Part shown: positions 22,591-31,515 of the stretch, one piece after another | Layout: each line of letters starts with the position of its first letter | How positions within the stretch are numbered: position 1 is the first letter of the stretch | Assembly (NCBI GenBank): GCA_024364735.1 | Contig: JAGFNQ010006458.1 | Coordinates: 34,417-98,416, forward strand | Source of the DNA: Boesenbergia rotunda | Lineage: Eukaryota > Streptophyta > Magnoliopsida > Zingiberales > Zingiberaceae | Direction of reading: 5' to 3' | Length of the DNA stretch: 64,000 nucleotides | Position numbers and translations under genes: made by a program | The notes under the pieces: generated by a model | Told to the model about the DNA's origin: nothing | The model's database searches: none | The model's input: the letters and a program-made list of their open reading frames with translations, nothing else

Positions 22591-23216
22591 AAAGTCCAAC
22601 CGGAGGAGCCGGTTGGCATCAGGTAAATTCTCCCGAGAGGAGTAGGTGAGGACGCGTTCCCTGTCGAGGGAACAGTAGGCGTCGGTTCGACCTAGGGTTC
22701 CATTTTGGAGGCCCAAAGTCAGAACCAAGATAGCTAAGACTGTATAAACTAACATCTTATTTCTTTATGATGTTTTAGACTAACCCTGGATGCAGGACCG
22801 AAGGAACGAGTGTCTACAGCTCAGAGAGCCTCAAAGGAGTGAGGCAGCAACTGACCAGGGCGCCCGGAGTGTCCCAGGCGCCCCCAAGGTGAACACAAAA
22901 CACATGAAGCAAAGGCAGGCTTCGACAGCTCATGGGCGGGGAGCCCCCGTGCTCCCGGGCGCCCCCATGCTCCCGGGCGCCCCCAGCGCCCCGGGCGCCC
23001 CCAGCGCCCCGGGCGCCCCCAGGTGAAGCTAACGAAGCAGATCCCATCGAAGCCAACGGATAAGAAGAGACCCGGTCAACCCGGGCGCCCCCAGCATTTA
23101 GGGCGCCCCCGTCAAAGCCTGATCCCGAGTTTTAAGGGATCAGAGCTGACCGAGACGGAAGCGGATCGGCTGACACGTGGGGGGGCGCCCCCGACGTCCC
23201 GGGTGCCCCCAGGGGC

Positions 23217-23226
23217 TATAAATAGG
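23217..23226 (+). promoter_or_regulatory. TATA box of C-family LTR
   Basis: TATAAATAGG lies directly downstream of the GC palindrome cluster and about 410 bp before the LTR end, a normal position for the U3/R core promoter. Equivalent boxes in minus-strand copies are at about 2981-2987, 4995-5005, 29266-29272 and 43916-43922. Confidence 0.75.
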
Positions 23227-24011
23227 CCCTCGACCCCAAGGCTTCGTACAACACTTCTTCCAACGCCAACTTGCTCTTCGACTCAAAGCGCTCTGCTCCG
23301 GGAACCTTCCACTCACGACTCAAGTGCCTACGACGTCCATCTGCACCGAAGTATAAACTACACCGGACGTCGGTAACGAAGAGCCATTTTCTTTCAGTTT
23401 ACTATACTACAATTGTACAACTCTTGTAAACTATTTTTGCGTACTTATAGAATTGCCCACAGAAAACAGTCAACGACCGTGGGCCTTGGAGTAGGAGTCG
23501 ACCTAGGCTCCGAACCAAGTAAAACTACCTGTGTTCGCGATTGTTTTTATTCTGCTGCATATTTGCTCTAGTTTTCATCTGAAAAGCGTTTAACGATATT
23601 CACCCCCCCCTCTATCGTTTCTCTCGATCCAACAGAGAATTCGAACGTTGAGGTGCAACGGTCGAATTTGGCTGGCACCAGTCGATTGCCCTGGGGGCAG
23701 TCGACTGGTAGCGAGAAATCAGCCCCGAGTCCTATTTAAAGAGGACTTCGTGGTGGTTGGGTTTCTTAACGAAACTTACTTGGATAGGGCAAGTTAGTAG
23801 TCTTGTATACTCAGGAAGTGTCCTTGGTGTTGTGGCGAGGTTTCTCCACCCACAAGGAGCGACGAGTTCTAGCAGGAGGTTATCCGGGGATTGATCCACC
23901 GACGGATTGTTGGATTAGTCACCCGACCGGGGTGGATACCAACTAAAATCGTCGTGTTAGCATTGGTTAGTGATTTTATTATTATTTTACTATTATTTCC
24001 GCTGTGTAAAC

Positions 24012-25433
24012 TGTTGGGACCGGTAGACGAGCTAGAGGGGGGGTGATTAGCTCCGATTTGCTTCGTGATGATTTGTCGCGGCGGAAGACTCGAGCAAACG
24101 CTAACACAAAGGATTTACTTGGTATCCACCCCGGTCGGGTGACTAATCCAAGGATCTACTCTCCTCACTCTCTCATACACTATGAAAGATCTCCTTCTTG
24201 AGGTGGAGAAACCTCTTACAAGCTTTCACAAAGATACAACAAGAATCAAAGCAAACACAAAATGAAATCTTACAAGATTTACAATGAATAATCTCTCTTT
24301 GCTTTCCTTGCTATCTTCAAGCTTGTGGTTGCCTCTAGAACCTTGGAAATGCAGCAGCAAAAACCTCCAAGACTTCCCTTGAGATGGCACCAATGAAGAA
24401 GGAAAAAGGGGAGAAGAGTTGTGGCTCAAAACCTGCGTGAAAACCCTTATACCCGACGCCTAGGGTTCCCTAATCGATTACCCAATCGATTACCACGTCA
24501 TACTAGCCGTTCAACGGCTAGTTTTTGAACCTGAATCGATTAGCCAATCGATTAAGACTGCCCTTAATCGATTGACCAATCGATTAAGAGAAGGCTGAAT
24601 CGATTACCCAATCGATTCAGCCACCTTCTGTTCTCGCAACAAACTCTCTTAATCGATTACCCAATCGATTCACTTTCTCCTTAATCAATTACCTAATTGA
24701 TTAAGATCCTCCTTAATCAATTACCTAATTGATTACCATCCTTCTTAATCAATTACCCAATTGATTAAGATCCTTCTTGTTTTCGCGAGACAACAACCCA
24801 ATCGATCACCCAATCGATTGAGACCAACCTAACTTGTGTTCACGGTCAACCCCTTTGACCAACCTCGATTTTACGGTCAACCCCTTTGACCAACCTGGAC
24901 TTCACGGTCAACCCCTTTGACCAACCTGGATTTCTTCTGCCTAGTTCCCAACTAGGACTTAACCTGATTCCCCACCAGGTTTACCTAACACTCGAGTTAG
25001 GTCTAGTCTCTCGGTAGACTTCCACCTTGCCAGCATGCGATCTACCCGATCCATCTGGACTTCACCTAGTCCCACTAGGTCTTCTCCCATGCCAGCGTGC
25101 GATCTCCCCGATCCACCTGGACTTCACCTAGTCCCACTAGGTGTGCCTAGTCCCACTAGGTCTTTTTCCATGCCAGCGTGTGATCTCCCCGATCCACCTG
25201 GACTTCACCTAGTCCCACTAGGTCTTTTTCCATGCCAGCGCACGATCTCCCCGATCCATCTGGACTTCACCTAGTCAAGTCTCCAGTCAACCTTGACCCA
25301 CTTGACACCATACGACATTCAACCATAATTATCAAATTCAAACATCAATGTCAAACATCGAAACATACACCTCAAGCTCACCCGAGCTTTGTCAAACTAG
25401 GTCAACCCTGACCTAACCAAGATTGCACCAACA
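24012..25433 (-). mobile_element. Solo LTR of a third related family, TSD TAAAC
   Basis: The 1422-bp LTR runs from TGTTGGGACCGG to GCACCAACA and is flanked by TAAAC (24007-24011 and 25434-25438). The GAGCTAGAGGGGGGGTGA block near its left end is the complement of the 3'-end block of the A and C LTRs, so it lies on the minus strand. Its U3 holds AATCGATT repeats (24470-24830), GACCAACCT-type repeats (about 24841-24930) and CACCTAGTCCCACTAGG repeats (about 25060-25280). A TATAAGGG box reads on the minus strand near 24456-24446. Confidence 0.88.
24470..24830. repeat. AATCGATT palindrome array
   Basis: The palindrome AATCGATT, often paired as AATCGATTACCCAATCGATT, occurs more than a dozen times in 360 bp, with a diverged AATTGATT subset near 24685-24770. 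It lies immediately upstream, on the minus strand, of the LTR's TATA-like box, the same relative position as the palindromes in the A and C LTRs. Confidence 0.85.
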
Positions 25434-25509
25434 TAAACTAACCGTGTAGGAACAAGAATTCGGCGAAACGCTATTCACCCCCCTCTAGCGTACCACATTC
25501 GATCCTTCA

Positions 25510-25676
25510 CATAGGGTTATGTTAACGGGATGAGTGCAGAAGACAAGGTTATCAAGTTGATAGAAGTTTATAACATTCATAGCTAACGGACAGGATTGAG
25601 TAAAAAACTGTCTATTTAGGAAACTCGTTTTTATAGGTTCATACGTTGTCCTAGCAAATTTATTGCAAAGTTCCAA
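25510..25676 (-). pseudogene. C2 accessory ORF, N-side piece
   Basis: About 55 codons on the minus strand end exactly at the CATAG insertion site of element A, and the frame resumes at 16912. Upstream (25677) the frame meets what looks like another LTR end, so the true N-terminus is not resolved. It shows no motif of its own and is assigned by frame continuity with the Transposase_32-like middle piece. Confidence 0.55.
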
Positions 25677-26300
25677 TGTCGGAAACCTAGGGTCGGGGCT
25701 AGGTTCGGTCCCGGGGTTTGGTTGATTTGCACGATGTTTTCTAAAATAATAATAAACATGCGTTTAAGAGAAAAGATGGTAAGGAAATTAATTCTAAGTG
25801 CAAAAGAAATGATACCAAGTCGCCATCCGGGGAGGCATGGTTGAGGTGGAGTGGTCGAGGGCACGAGAGGGTCGTTCGGAAGGAGAAGAGTTAGAGAGGA
25901 GAAGTGTTTTGGGTGTGGCAAAAGAAGTGAGTTTCGGGTGGTTTATATAGAGGTAGTAGGTCGGGCGCCCGGGAGGTCCCGGGCGCCCAGGTTAGAGGGT
26001 AGCTGCCTTTGGCAGTTTTTCTGCCCTGACCTGGTGCTGGATGGGGGCGCCCGTGATGGCCTGGGCGCCCGGAGTCAGATCAAAACTGTCATATGCAGCT
26101 TTTTATATTTTGTCTGTGTCCTTGGGGGCGCCCGTGAGGACCCGGGCACCTGGCTTAGACAGCTTTTCTGTCTTGATCGAAGAGAAAGAGAGGGGGCGCC
26201 CGAGGGGTCACGGGCGCCCAGTTAAACTGTTTGACCAAGTTTGATTGTTTGACCTGGTTTGACTGTTTGTCCCGGTTTAACTGTAATGACCAACAATCAA
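25677..26300 (-). repeat. Probable fourth LTR-like insertion
   Basis: A TGTCGGAAACC end abuts the accessory ORF at 25677. The minus strand has a TATATAAACC box (about 25952-25943), with GGGCGCCCGGG/CCCGGGCGCCC palindromes upstream of it (25958-26221), the same architecture as the other LTRs here. The far end is not certain: ACCAACA at about 26289-26295 is a candidate, but the flanking pentamers TCCAA and ATCAA do not match, so the boundary is tentative. Confidence 0.5.
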
Positions 26301-26985
26301 GACAATTCAATTCTAAATTCAACAATATTATCAAAATCAGATTTTGTATTAAGTTAATTCCTAACTATCTCACCCGGTATCTAGTTATCAATCACGTTGA
26401 CCTTATGGGTTTTTGTGAGACGGGTTTTTTAGAAAAATTTATTTTGAAAAGACCATGATTAATTTTGAAATGTTAAATTAATTTAAAACACAATTTAAAT
26501 GTATTTTAAAAGGGGATATTTATTTGAATCTAAGATTAACTGAAAATTTGTGTTAGATTCGAATTTGACAAAGAGTAACTTGAATTTGAATTTCAAAAAT
26601 TGGCTTCCAGGTCTTGGCGAGGCACAAGGCCTTCTTTGGCCGTAGCCTTATTGGATCATCAACTCTTTCCTTGACAAAGTCTTTTAGTGAAATTTCATCT
26701 TCAAAATTACTTTTTGATAAATTCTGGTCTAACTAGTTTGGGTCTTGGATCAGTAGCTTCGGCTAGTTTCACCAGTCTAAAGAGACCAAATAGTGTATAC
26801 TTGACCTTATTAGAAAAGGCTTCCCTAACGTACTATCATCTCACTGCCACCCAATACTATGTTGTTCAGATTTCAGTTAATTGGTTTAGTCCTTAATCTA
26901 AGCATGGTAAATTGCAGAAAGTAAATAGACAAGAAATCATGCAATTTAAAACAAGAACAGAAATTCATTTAACTATAAAGATTGT
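26301..26985 (-). other. C2 internal region downstream of gag
   Basis: An AT-rich stretch that probably belongs to C2 between gag and the accessory ORF. No protease, integrase or RT motif was found in any frame. The plus-strand open frames here are short and featureless. Confidence 0.45.
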
Positions 26986-26987
26986 TT

Positions 26988-28616
26988 TTAAGTTGGCTCC
27001 CCCTGGACTAAAGCCACGATAATGATTAGCAAGATATGAATCTTGTCCTTGGGGATCCAATACTGATTTGATCCAGTTTGGTTATTCAGGCATAGTTTGG
27101 GTACCCATGCCTGAACTTTGGGTCTAGACTGATTTAGTACAGCATAGTAAGACCTTTGTATAGCCTTGGTTCGATAACCTAACCCGGATCGATTTAGAAC
27201 CAACTTCTGTTTTCCAAGGATCATATCAAGACCCTTGGAACCAGAAGTGAATCGTTCCAAAGCTGCTCTAAGGTCCTTGACTTGAGTTTTCAAGGAGGAG
27301 TTCTCTTTCTCAAGTTTTTCAACTTGAGTAGAGGTTCCTTCTTGAACCTTCTCAGTTAAGGATCTAGAGTCAGCTCCCTCTTTCAGTAGTTTTACTTCCT
27401 GTCGGAGAGACTCGACTCGGATTTTGGCTTTCGCCAAGTCGCGAGATAGATAGGCAATTAATTCGGATAATTGAATTCTAGAAAACCCACTTACAGTGAT
27501 TTTGCCATCCTCTGAAAATGTGAGCTTTCCGTCGTCCGACTCCGATTTTGATTCGGTCTCGATTTCTTCCGAAGCAGTCAGGGCGAGCAGGTTTGACTGT
27601 GGGGCCTCTTCTTCTTCTTCAGAGGAAGACTCGTCCCACGTTGCTTGAAGGGCCTTCTTCCTTCTTGTCTTCTTCGTCTCCTTCAGATTGGGGCATTCAG
27701 TCTTATAGTGACCCTTCTTTTTGCATTCGTAGCAGGTCACATTTGGTTTAGTCTTTTCATTTGAAGGTTCAACTGGCTCTTCCTTTCTTCGGCTGGCTTT
27801 TCTTCTGTTGGTCTGGTTTTTCAGTTCCTTGTAGTAGTCCCGGGCTAGCCGAACCAGCTTGGGTCGATTTCCTTCGCTGTCTTCTGAGTCTGAGTCTGAA
27901 TCAGACTCGGGTGCAGGTTGAGGCTTCTTCTTAGTCATCTTTCCAATTTTACCTGCAACAAAAGCAATGCCTTTCTCGGCCAGGGTGCAGTTAGTCTGCT
28001 CATGTAATTCAAGTTCAGAAAATAACTCGTCTAATTTGATTCTAGAGAGATCCCTTGAAACTTTGTACGCATCTACCATAGATGCCCACAAAGTGTTTCT
28101 CGGGAAAGCATTAAGAGTGTACCTGATCAGGTCACGATTTTCTACCTTGTGACCGATTGAATGTAGACCGTTCATAAGCTCCTGGATTCTGGCGTGGAGC
28201 TGGGCTGCAGATTCACTGTTGTTCATCTTAATTGTGTACAGCTTGTTTAGCAGTAGGTCCCTCTTGCTGATTCGGGTGTCGGAGATTCCTTCGTGCAATT
28301 CAATTAACTTACCCCAGAGTTCCTTTGCACTGTTGAATGGTCCCACCCGGTTCAGCTCTTCTTTGGTTAGGCCGCATTGGAGTGTTTGAGTCACTTTAGC
28401 ATTGGCCTCGATCTTTCTTTTCAGTGCGGTATCCCATTCTGTGTAAGGCTGTGGCACTCCTTCAGTGTTTTTCGGGATTTTCAGTCCAGATTGGATAATT
28501 ATCCACATGTCCACCTGAGTTTTCAAGTGGACTTCCATCCGACTCTTCCAGTAGGAGAAGTCCTCCCCACTGAAGTGTGGTGGTCTGGCTATACTGAACC
28601 CTTCTTGCATAGTCAT
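26988..28616 (-). CDS. C2 gag polyprotein
   Basis: The 542-residue product has an N-terminal copia-type Gag region (about residues 15-210, starting with the PPHFSGEDFSYWKSRME motif), an acidic Ser/Asp linker, a single zinc knuckle CYECKKKGHYKTEC (C-x2-C-x4-H-x4-C, about residue 295), an acidic stretch, a coiled coil and ALERFTSGSKGLD near the C-terminus. It starts about 225 bp after the PBS. It would assemble the retroelement particle and package RNA. The last 20 or so residues are out of frame: at about 27047 a GG on the coding strand replaces an expected GGG, after which the other frame reads on to a better ending. No pol follows. Confidence 0.88.
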   Translation of the reverse strand: MTMQEGFSIARPPHFSGEDFSYWKSRMEVHLKTQVDMWIIIQSGLKIPKNTEGVPQPYTEWDTALKRKIEANAKVTQTLQCGLTKEELNRVGPFNSAKELWGKLIELHEGISDTRISKRDLLLNKLYTIKMNNSESAAQLHARIQELMNGLHSIGHKVENRDLIRYTLNAFPRNTLWASMVDAYKVSRDLSRIKLDELFSELELHEQTNCTLAEKGIAFVAGKIGKMTKKKPQPAPESDSDSDSEDSEGNRPKLVRLARDYYKELKNQTNRRKASRRKEEPVEPSNEKTKPNVTCYECKKKGHYKTECPNLKETKKTRRKKALQATWDESSSEEEEEAPQSNLLALTASEEIETESKSESDDGKLTFSEDGKITVSGFSRIQLSELIAYLSRDLAKAKIRVESLRQEVKLLKEGADSRSLTEKVQEGTSTQVEKLEKENSSLKTQVKDLRAALERFTSGSKGLDMILGKQKLVLNRSGLGYRTKAIQRSYYAVLNQSRPKVQAWVPKLCLNNQTGSNQYWIPKDKIHILLIIIVALVQGEPT

Positions 28617-28840
28617 TTAGATGTTTCTGAAATAAAATTAACAAAAAAAAAATTGTCCCAAGACTTGGTCTAGGATTAGTAGTGCGAGAAGAAGATATAT
28701 AACAAAAAAGATATCAAGTGGTGTTGCATCAATCTCGATTAACGATAAAAATTCAATCGAAGAAAACAAATTTAAAAATTTCGAAGAAAAATCCAAAAAA
28801 AACTCCCAAATTGGTGGTTGCACCAAATTTGAGCTTCCCC

Positions 28841-28852
28841 GCTCTGATACCA
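28841..28852 (-). other. Primer binding site, C2
   Basis: The minus strand reads TGGTATCAGAGC, starting two bases after the LTR end (TGTTGG at 28855 on the plus strand). It matches the initiator tRNA-Met PBS and fixes C2 as a minus-strand element. Confidence 0.93.
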
Positions 28853-28854
28853 CT

Positions 28855-30267
28855 TGTTGGATCGAGAAAACACGATAGGGGGGGTGAATATCGTGAAAAC
28901 TTTTTCGGATAAGATTGAGAGAAATTACGCAGCGGAAATAAAAACAAACACAGCAGAAGAACACAAGCACTTTTACTTGGTTCAGAGTCGCGGTCGGCTC
29001 CTACTCCAAGGCCCACGGTCCTTGACCGTTTACTTCGGGCAATTCTATATGTGCGCAAAGGTATACAGGAATTGTTACAATAGTAGTGCAGTAAATAAAC
29101 AATTATACTCTTGGTTACCGGCGTCCGATATGGATCGTACTTCGGAGCAAAGGGTCGTCGTCGACGCTAGAATGTTGAGCATTGAGTTTGCCGGAGCAGA
29201 GCGCTTGAACGAAGAGAGTAGAGGCGTTGGAAAAAGTGTTGTTGAAGCCTTAGGGGTCGAGCCCCTTTTATAGCAGCTCTGGAGGTGCCTTGGACGCTGG
29301 GGGCGCCTGACATGTGCCTTCGGATCCGAGAAATCTCATCCGCAGCTCAGTCAGCGCTTATCCCTCCATAATCGGCCTCGGAGCTGACGGGGGCGTCTGG
29401 GACACTGGGGGCGCCCCGGTTGACTTGGTCTGCTGGCTTCGTCGCTGAGTTTGCTTCGATCACAATTTGGCTTGGACCCAGGGCGCCCGAGACATCCAGG
29501 GCGCCCGGGACGCTCAGGGCGCCTGGCCCAGTGAGCTTTCGAAGCGATTCTTGCTTAACTGCTCGTTTAGCTTTGACCTTGGGCGCCCGAGACCTCCCGG
29601 GCGCCTAACCCAGCTGCTGCCCCTCTCCTTTGAGGCGTTCTGAGCTGCAGAAACACACTCCTTCGGTCCCTGCATTCATGGTTAGTACCAACACAAACAA
29701 CGCAAGAATATACGTTAGTTTTTACAGCCGCTGCCTTGGTTCTGACTTTGGGTCTCCCACATGGAACCCTAGGTCGAACCGACGCCTACTGTTCCCTCGA
29801 CGGGGAGCGCGTCCTCACCTACTCTTCTCAGGAGAGTTTACCTTTTGCCAACCGACTCCTTCGGTTGGACTTTTGCCCAGCAGTCCTTCGCCAGGTGCCT
29901 AACAGCCCTTCGCCAGGTCTTCGGTACCAAGCAGTCCTTCGCCAGGTGCCTAGCAACCCTTCGCCAGGTCTTTGGTACCAAGCAGTCCTTCGCCAGGTGC
30001 CTAGCAGCCCTTCGCCAGGTCTTCGGTATCAAGCAGTCCTTCGCCTGGTGCCTAGCAGCCCTTCGCTAGGTCTTAGACTCCTAGCAACCCTTCGCCAGGT
30101 GCCCAGCAACCCTTCGCCAGGTCTTAGGGTTTCAATGCCTAACAGTCCTTCGCTAGGTGCCCAACAACCCTTCGCCAGGACTTCTTTCTGCACACTTAGT
30201 GAGCACATTAGACAAAAATAACATCTTAACTTTTGAACCCTTTGCCATTATCAAAACCCAGGTTCGA
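28855..30267 (-). repeat. C2 5' LTR, truncated at an N
   Basis: The 1413-bp sequence is the partner of the 3' LTR at 2568-3942 and aligns with it closely (GGCGCCC palindromes at about 29280-29610, TTTTATA at 29266-29272, minisatellite at 29875-30180). It stops at AGGTTCGA, about 25 bp short of the expected CACCAACA end, directly at the ambiguous base 30268. Confidence 0.88.
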
Positions 30268-30268
30268 N
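30268..30268. other. Ambiguous base (N), probable sequence join
   Basis: This is the only N in the window. Left of it is an LTR about 25 bp short of its end; right of it is the interior of an unrelated gypsy-type LTR. Both sides are therefore truncated at the same base, as expected at a contig or scaffold join rather than at a biological breakpoint. Confidence 0.8.
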
Positions 30269-30996
30269 ATTGCATCATGTGCATACGTATTTCTTTTATG
30301 CATTTGTTTGTGTTTGATGCACTTATATGAGCTATGATTGTTGCATATGTATGACATGCATGTCTATCTTGATGTTATTGTTGTTGAGTTGTTTTATACC
30401 TGTTTAGTCGTTATTCGGACTTTATACCATGTCGTATTATATTGGTTATGCATGATTAGGTAAATCTGATATTTCTTATGGACTGTACCTTTTGATTCTC
30501 TACTTCGTTATCTTATTTATGTCATGCTTATTGTCTACTCATATACCCGCAGAGTCCGCCCGGACTCACCACCCCTGCTTCCCTTTTTGTTGTTTCAGAT
30601 AGCAGGTAGTGGTATTGCTTGGAGCCAGGAGATGATCCAGTTGCCAGTCCCACCTTGTCGGTTTGGTTTAGCGGTTCTATTTCGGTATTGTGTTAGTTTT
30701 CCGTAATTCATTTGTTTATCAGTTATCGGATTGGTTTTGTTACTATTATGACAGAGACTATTGAGTTCTCGTGGTTGTGATGTTCTTTATTGTTTAAGGT
30801 GGCTGAGTCATCCATTATTATTTTGTTTCGATATAAACTGCGTGGATGTGTTCATTTTTTTATTATTATTGTGATGCCAGCCGCTTGTGGCTGAGCTATA
30901 TTGGTGAGATATATGTATTAATGCCCCATATTGTCCGCCGTACAGGGGAGATGCTGCCCGATTTTCGAGGAAGCATCTGCCTCTGGGGGCGTGACA
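30269..30996 (+). repeat. Truncated gypsy-type LTR, 3' part
   Basis: The stretch contains GAGTCCGCCCGGACTCACC followed by a pyrimidine-rich tract and TTTCAGATAGCAGGTAG, a pattern also seen in the gypsy LTR at 15760-15840. It ends GGGGGCGTGACA, a typical Tekay-like LTR terminus. The start is lost at the N. Confidence 0.6.
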
Positions 30997-31239
30997 GTCG
31001 ATCCCCAAAAAGTGATGATCTACATTTTCGATTCCACTATACGCTTGTTGTCTATGTACCTACATGAACTTTCCTATATATTCGTGGGGCAGGCTCTAGG
31101 GACCGTTAAAATAACGGAATTTGATAGAGATTCTGTTATTTTTTTTATAAATTTCAACTTTTTTAATGTTAATATGAATGTTCATAATTTAGATATATAG
31201 TCTCCTCCTATATATCTAATTAAGATTATATACGTTTTA

Positions 31240-31515
31240 TTGGGTTCTTTAAGCAGAGATTGTAAAGTCGCTGATTCATCTTCTTTCACCCCAAGAACAG
31301 TAAGAGTAGAAATAAATCAATTGAATGAGGAGGTTAGTAATTTGGACGAGTTACTATTGGAAAGGGACAATGAACTTCAAGAGGCTCGTTCAGTTCAGAG
31401 GCAAAGAGATCAAGTAATGAGGCAAAAAGATCATGAACTTTTTGTGACAATAGCAGAATTTCATCATGCAACATCTTTAGTTAGCCTCCATTCCAAGTCA
31501 GATTCTTCTCAGTGA
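31240..31515 (+). pseudogene. Coiled-coil ORF fragment, possible CACTA remnant
   Basis: This open frame of 91 codons has a central coiled coil with a Glu/Arg/Gln-rich heptad pattern (about residues 22-70). Downstream, 31725-31840 contains GCGACGGTTTTCAT and CAGTGACGAAAAAC, motifs like the subterminal repeats of other plant CACTA families. I did not find CACTA termini. It may be the 3' end of a decayed transposon gene; it is not recognisable as a host gene. Confidence 0.3.

Larger units (their letters stand above)
22053..23634 (+). mobile_element. Solo LTR, C family, plus strand, TSD GAGAA
   Basis: The 1582-bp LTR (TGTTGGTGCAGG to CGATCCAACA) is flanked by GAGAA at 22048-22052 and 23635-23639. 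This is the sense orientation of the C family. It shows the minisatellite of CCTGGCGAAGGACTGC-like units (22160-22590), the GGGCGCCCCC palindrome cluster (22855-23210), a TATAAATAGG box (23217-23226) and a CACCCCCCCCTCTATCG block near the end. Confidence 0.92.
16913..25509 (+). mobile_element. Element A: gag-only LTR retrotransposon, TSD CATAG
   Basis: CATAG flanks the element at 16908-16912 and 25510-25514. It has a 930-bp 5' LTR, an initiator tRNA-Met PBS, a degenerate gag, about 2 kb of non-coding DNA, a polypurine tract and a 3' LTR that is itself interrupted twice. There is no pol, so it is a TR-GAG/LARD-type non-autonomous element. The first base of the 5' LTR is C instead of T (CGTTGG versus TGTTGG in the 3' LTR). 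The gag C-terminus shares ALERFT-GSKGLD with C2 gag, so both belong to related SIRE-like lineages. Confidence 0.9.
21566..25509 (+). repeat. Element A 3' LTR, split by two solo LTRs
   Basis: The LTR sequence occupies 21566-22052, 23640-24011 and 25439-25509, with solo LTRs and their duplicated pentamers (GAGAA and TAAAC) between. When these are set aside it aligns with the 5' LTR throughout with only scattered differences, so the element is fairly young and the inner insertions are younger still. Confidence 0.9.
2568..30267 (-). mobile_element. C2: SIRE-like gag-bearing LTR element, nested
   Basis: One minus-strand element can be traced through many insertions. In its own 5'-to-3' direction it has a 5' LTR (30267-28855, truncated at an N), an initiator tRNA-Met PBS, gag (28616-26988), an accessory ORF in three pieces (25676-25510, 16912-16443, 7444-6996), AT-rich untranslated DNA, a polypurine tract and the 3' LTR (3942-2568). 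No protease, integrase or reverse transcriptase motif is seen, so it is non-autonomous or deleted. The two LTRs are very similar. The left flanking pentamer is GTAAC; its partner beyond the N is missing. The gag is of the copia type, and the long LTR, PBS and GGGGGAGAT polypurine tract fit the SIRE/Maximus lineage; the lineage is inferred. Confidence 0.8.

Noticed and set aside
22142..22591. Long proline/serine-rich repetitive ORFs in C-family LTRs
   Set aside because: They follow the LTR minisatellite on both strands and change with copy number between LTR copies; no start context or conservation.
25677..26295. Complete solo LTR with TSD
   Set aside because: The candidate ends TGTCGG and CCAACA do not match, and the flanking pentamers TCCAA and ATCAA differ; kept only as a probable LTR fragment.
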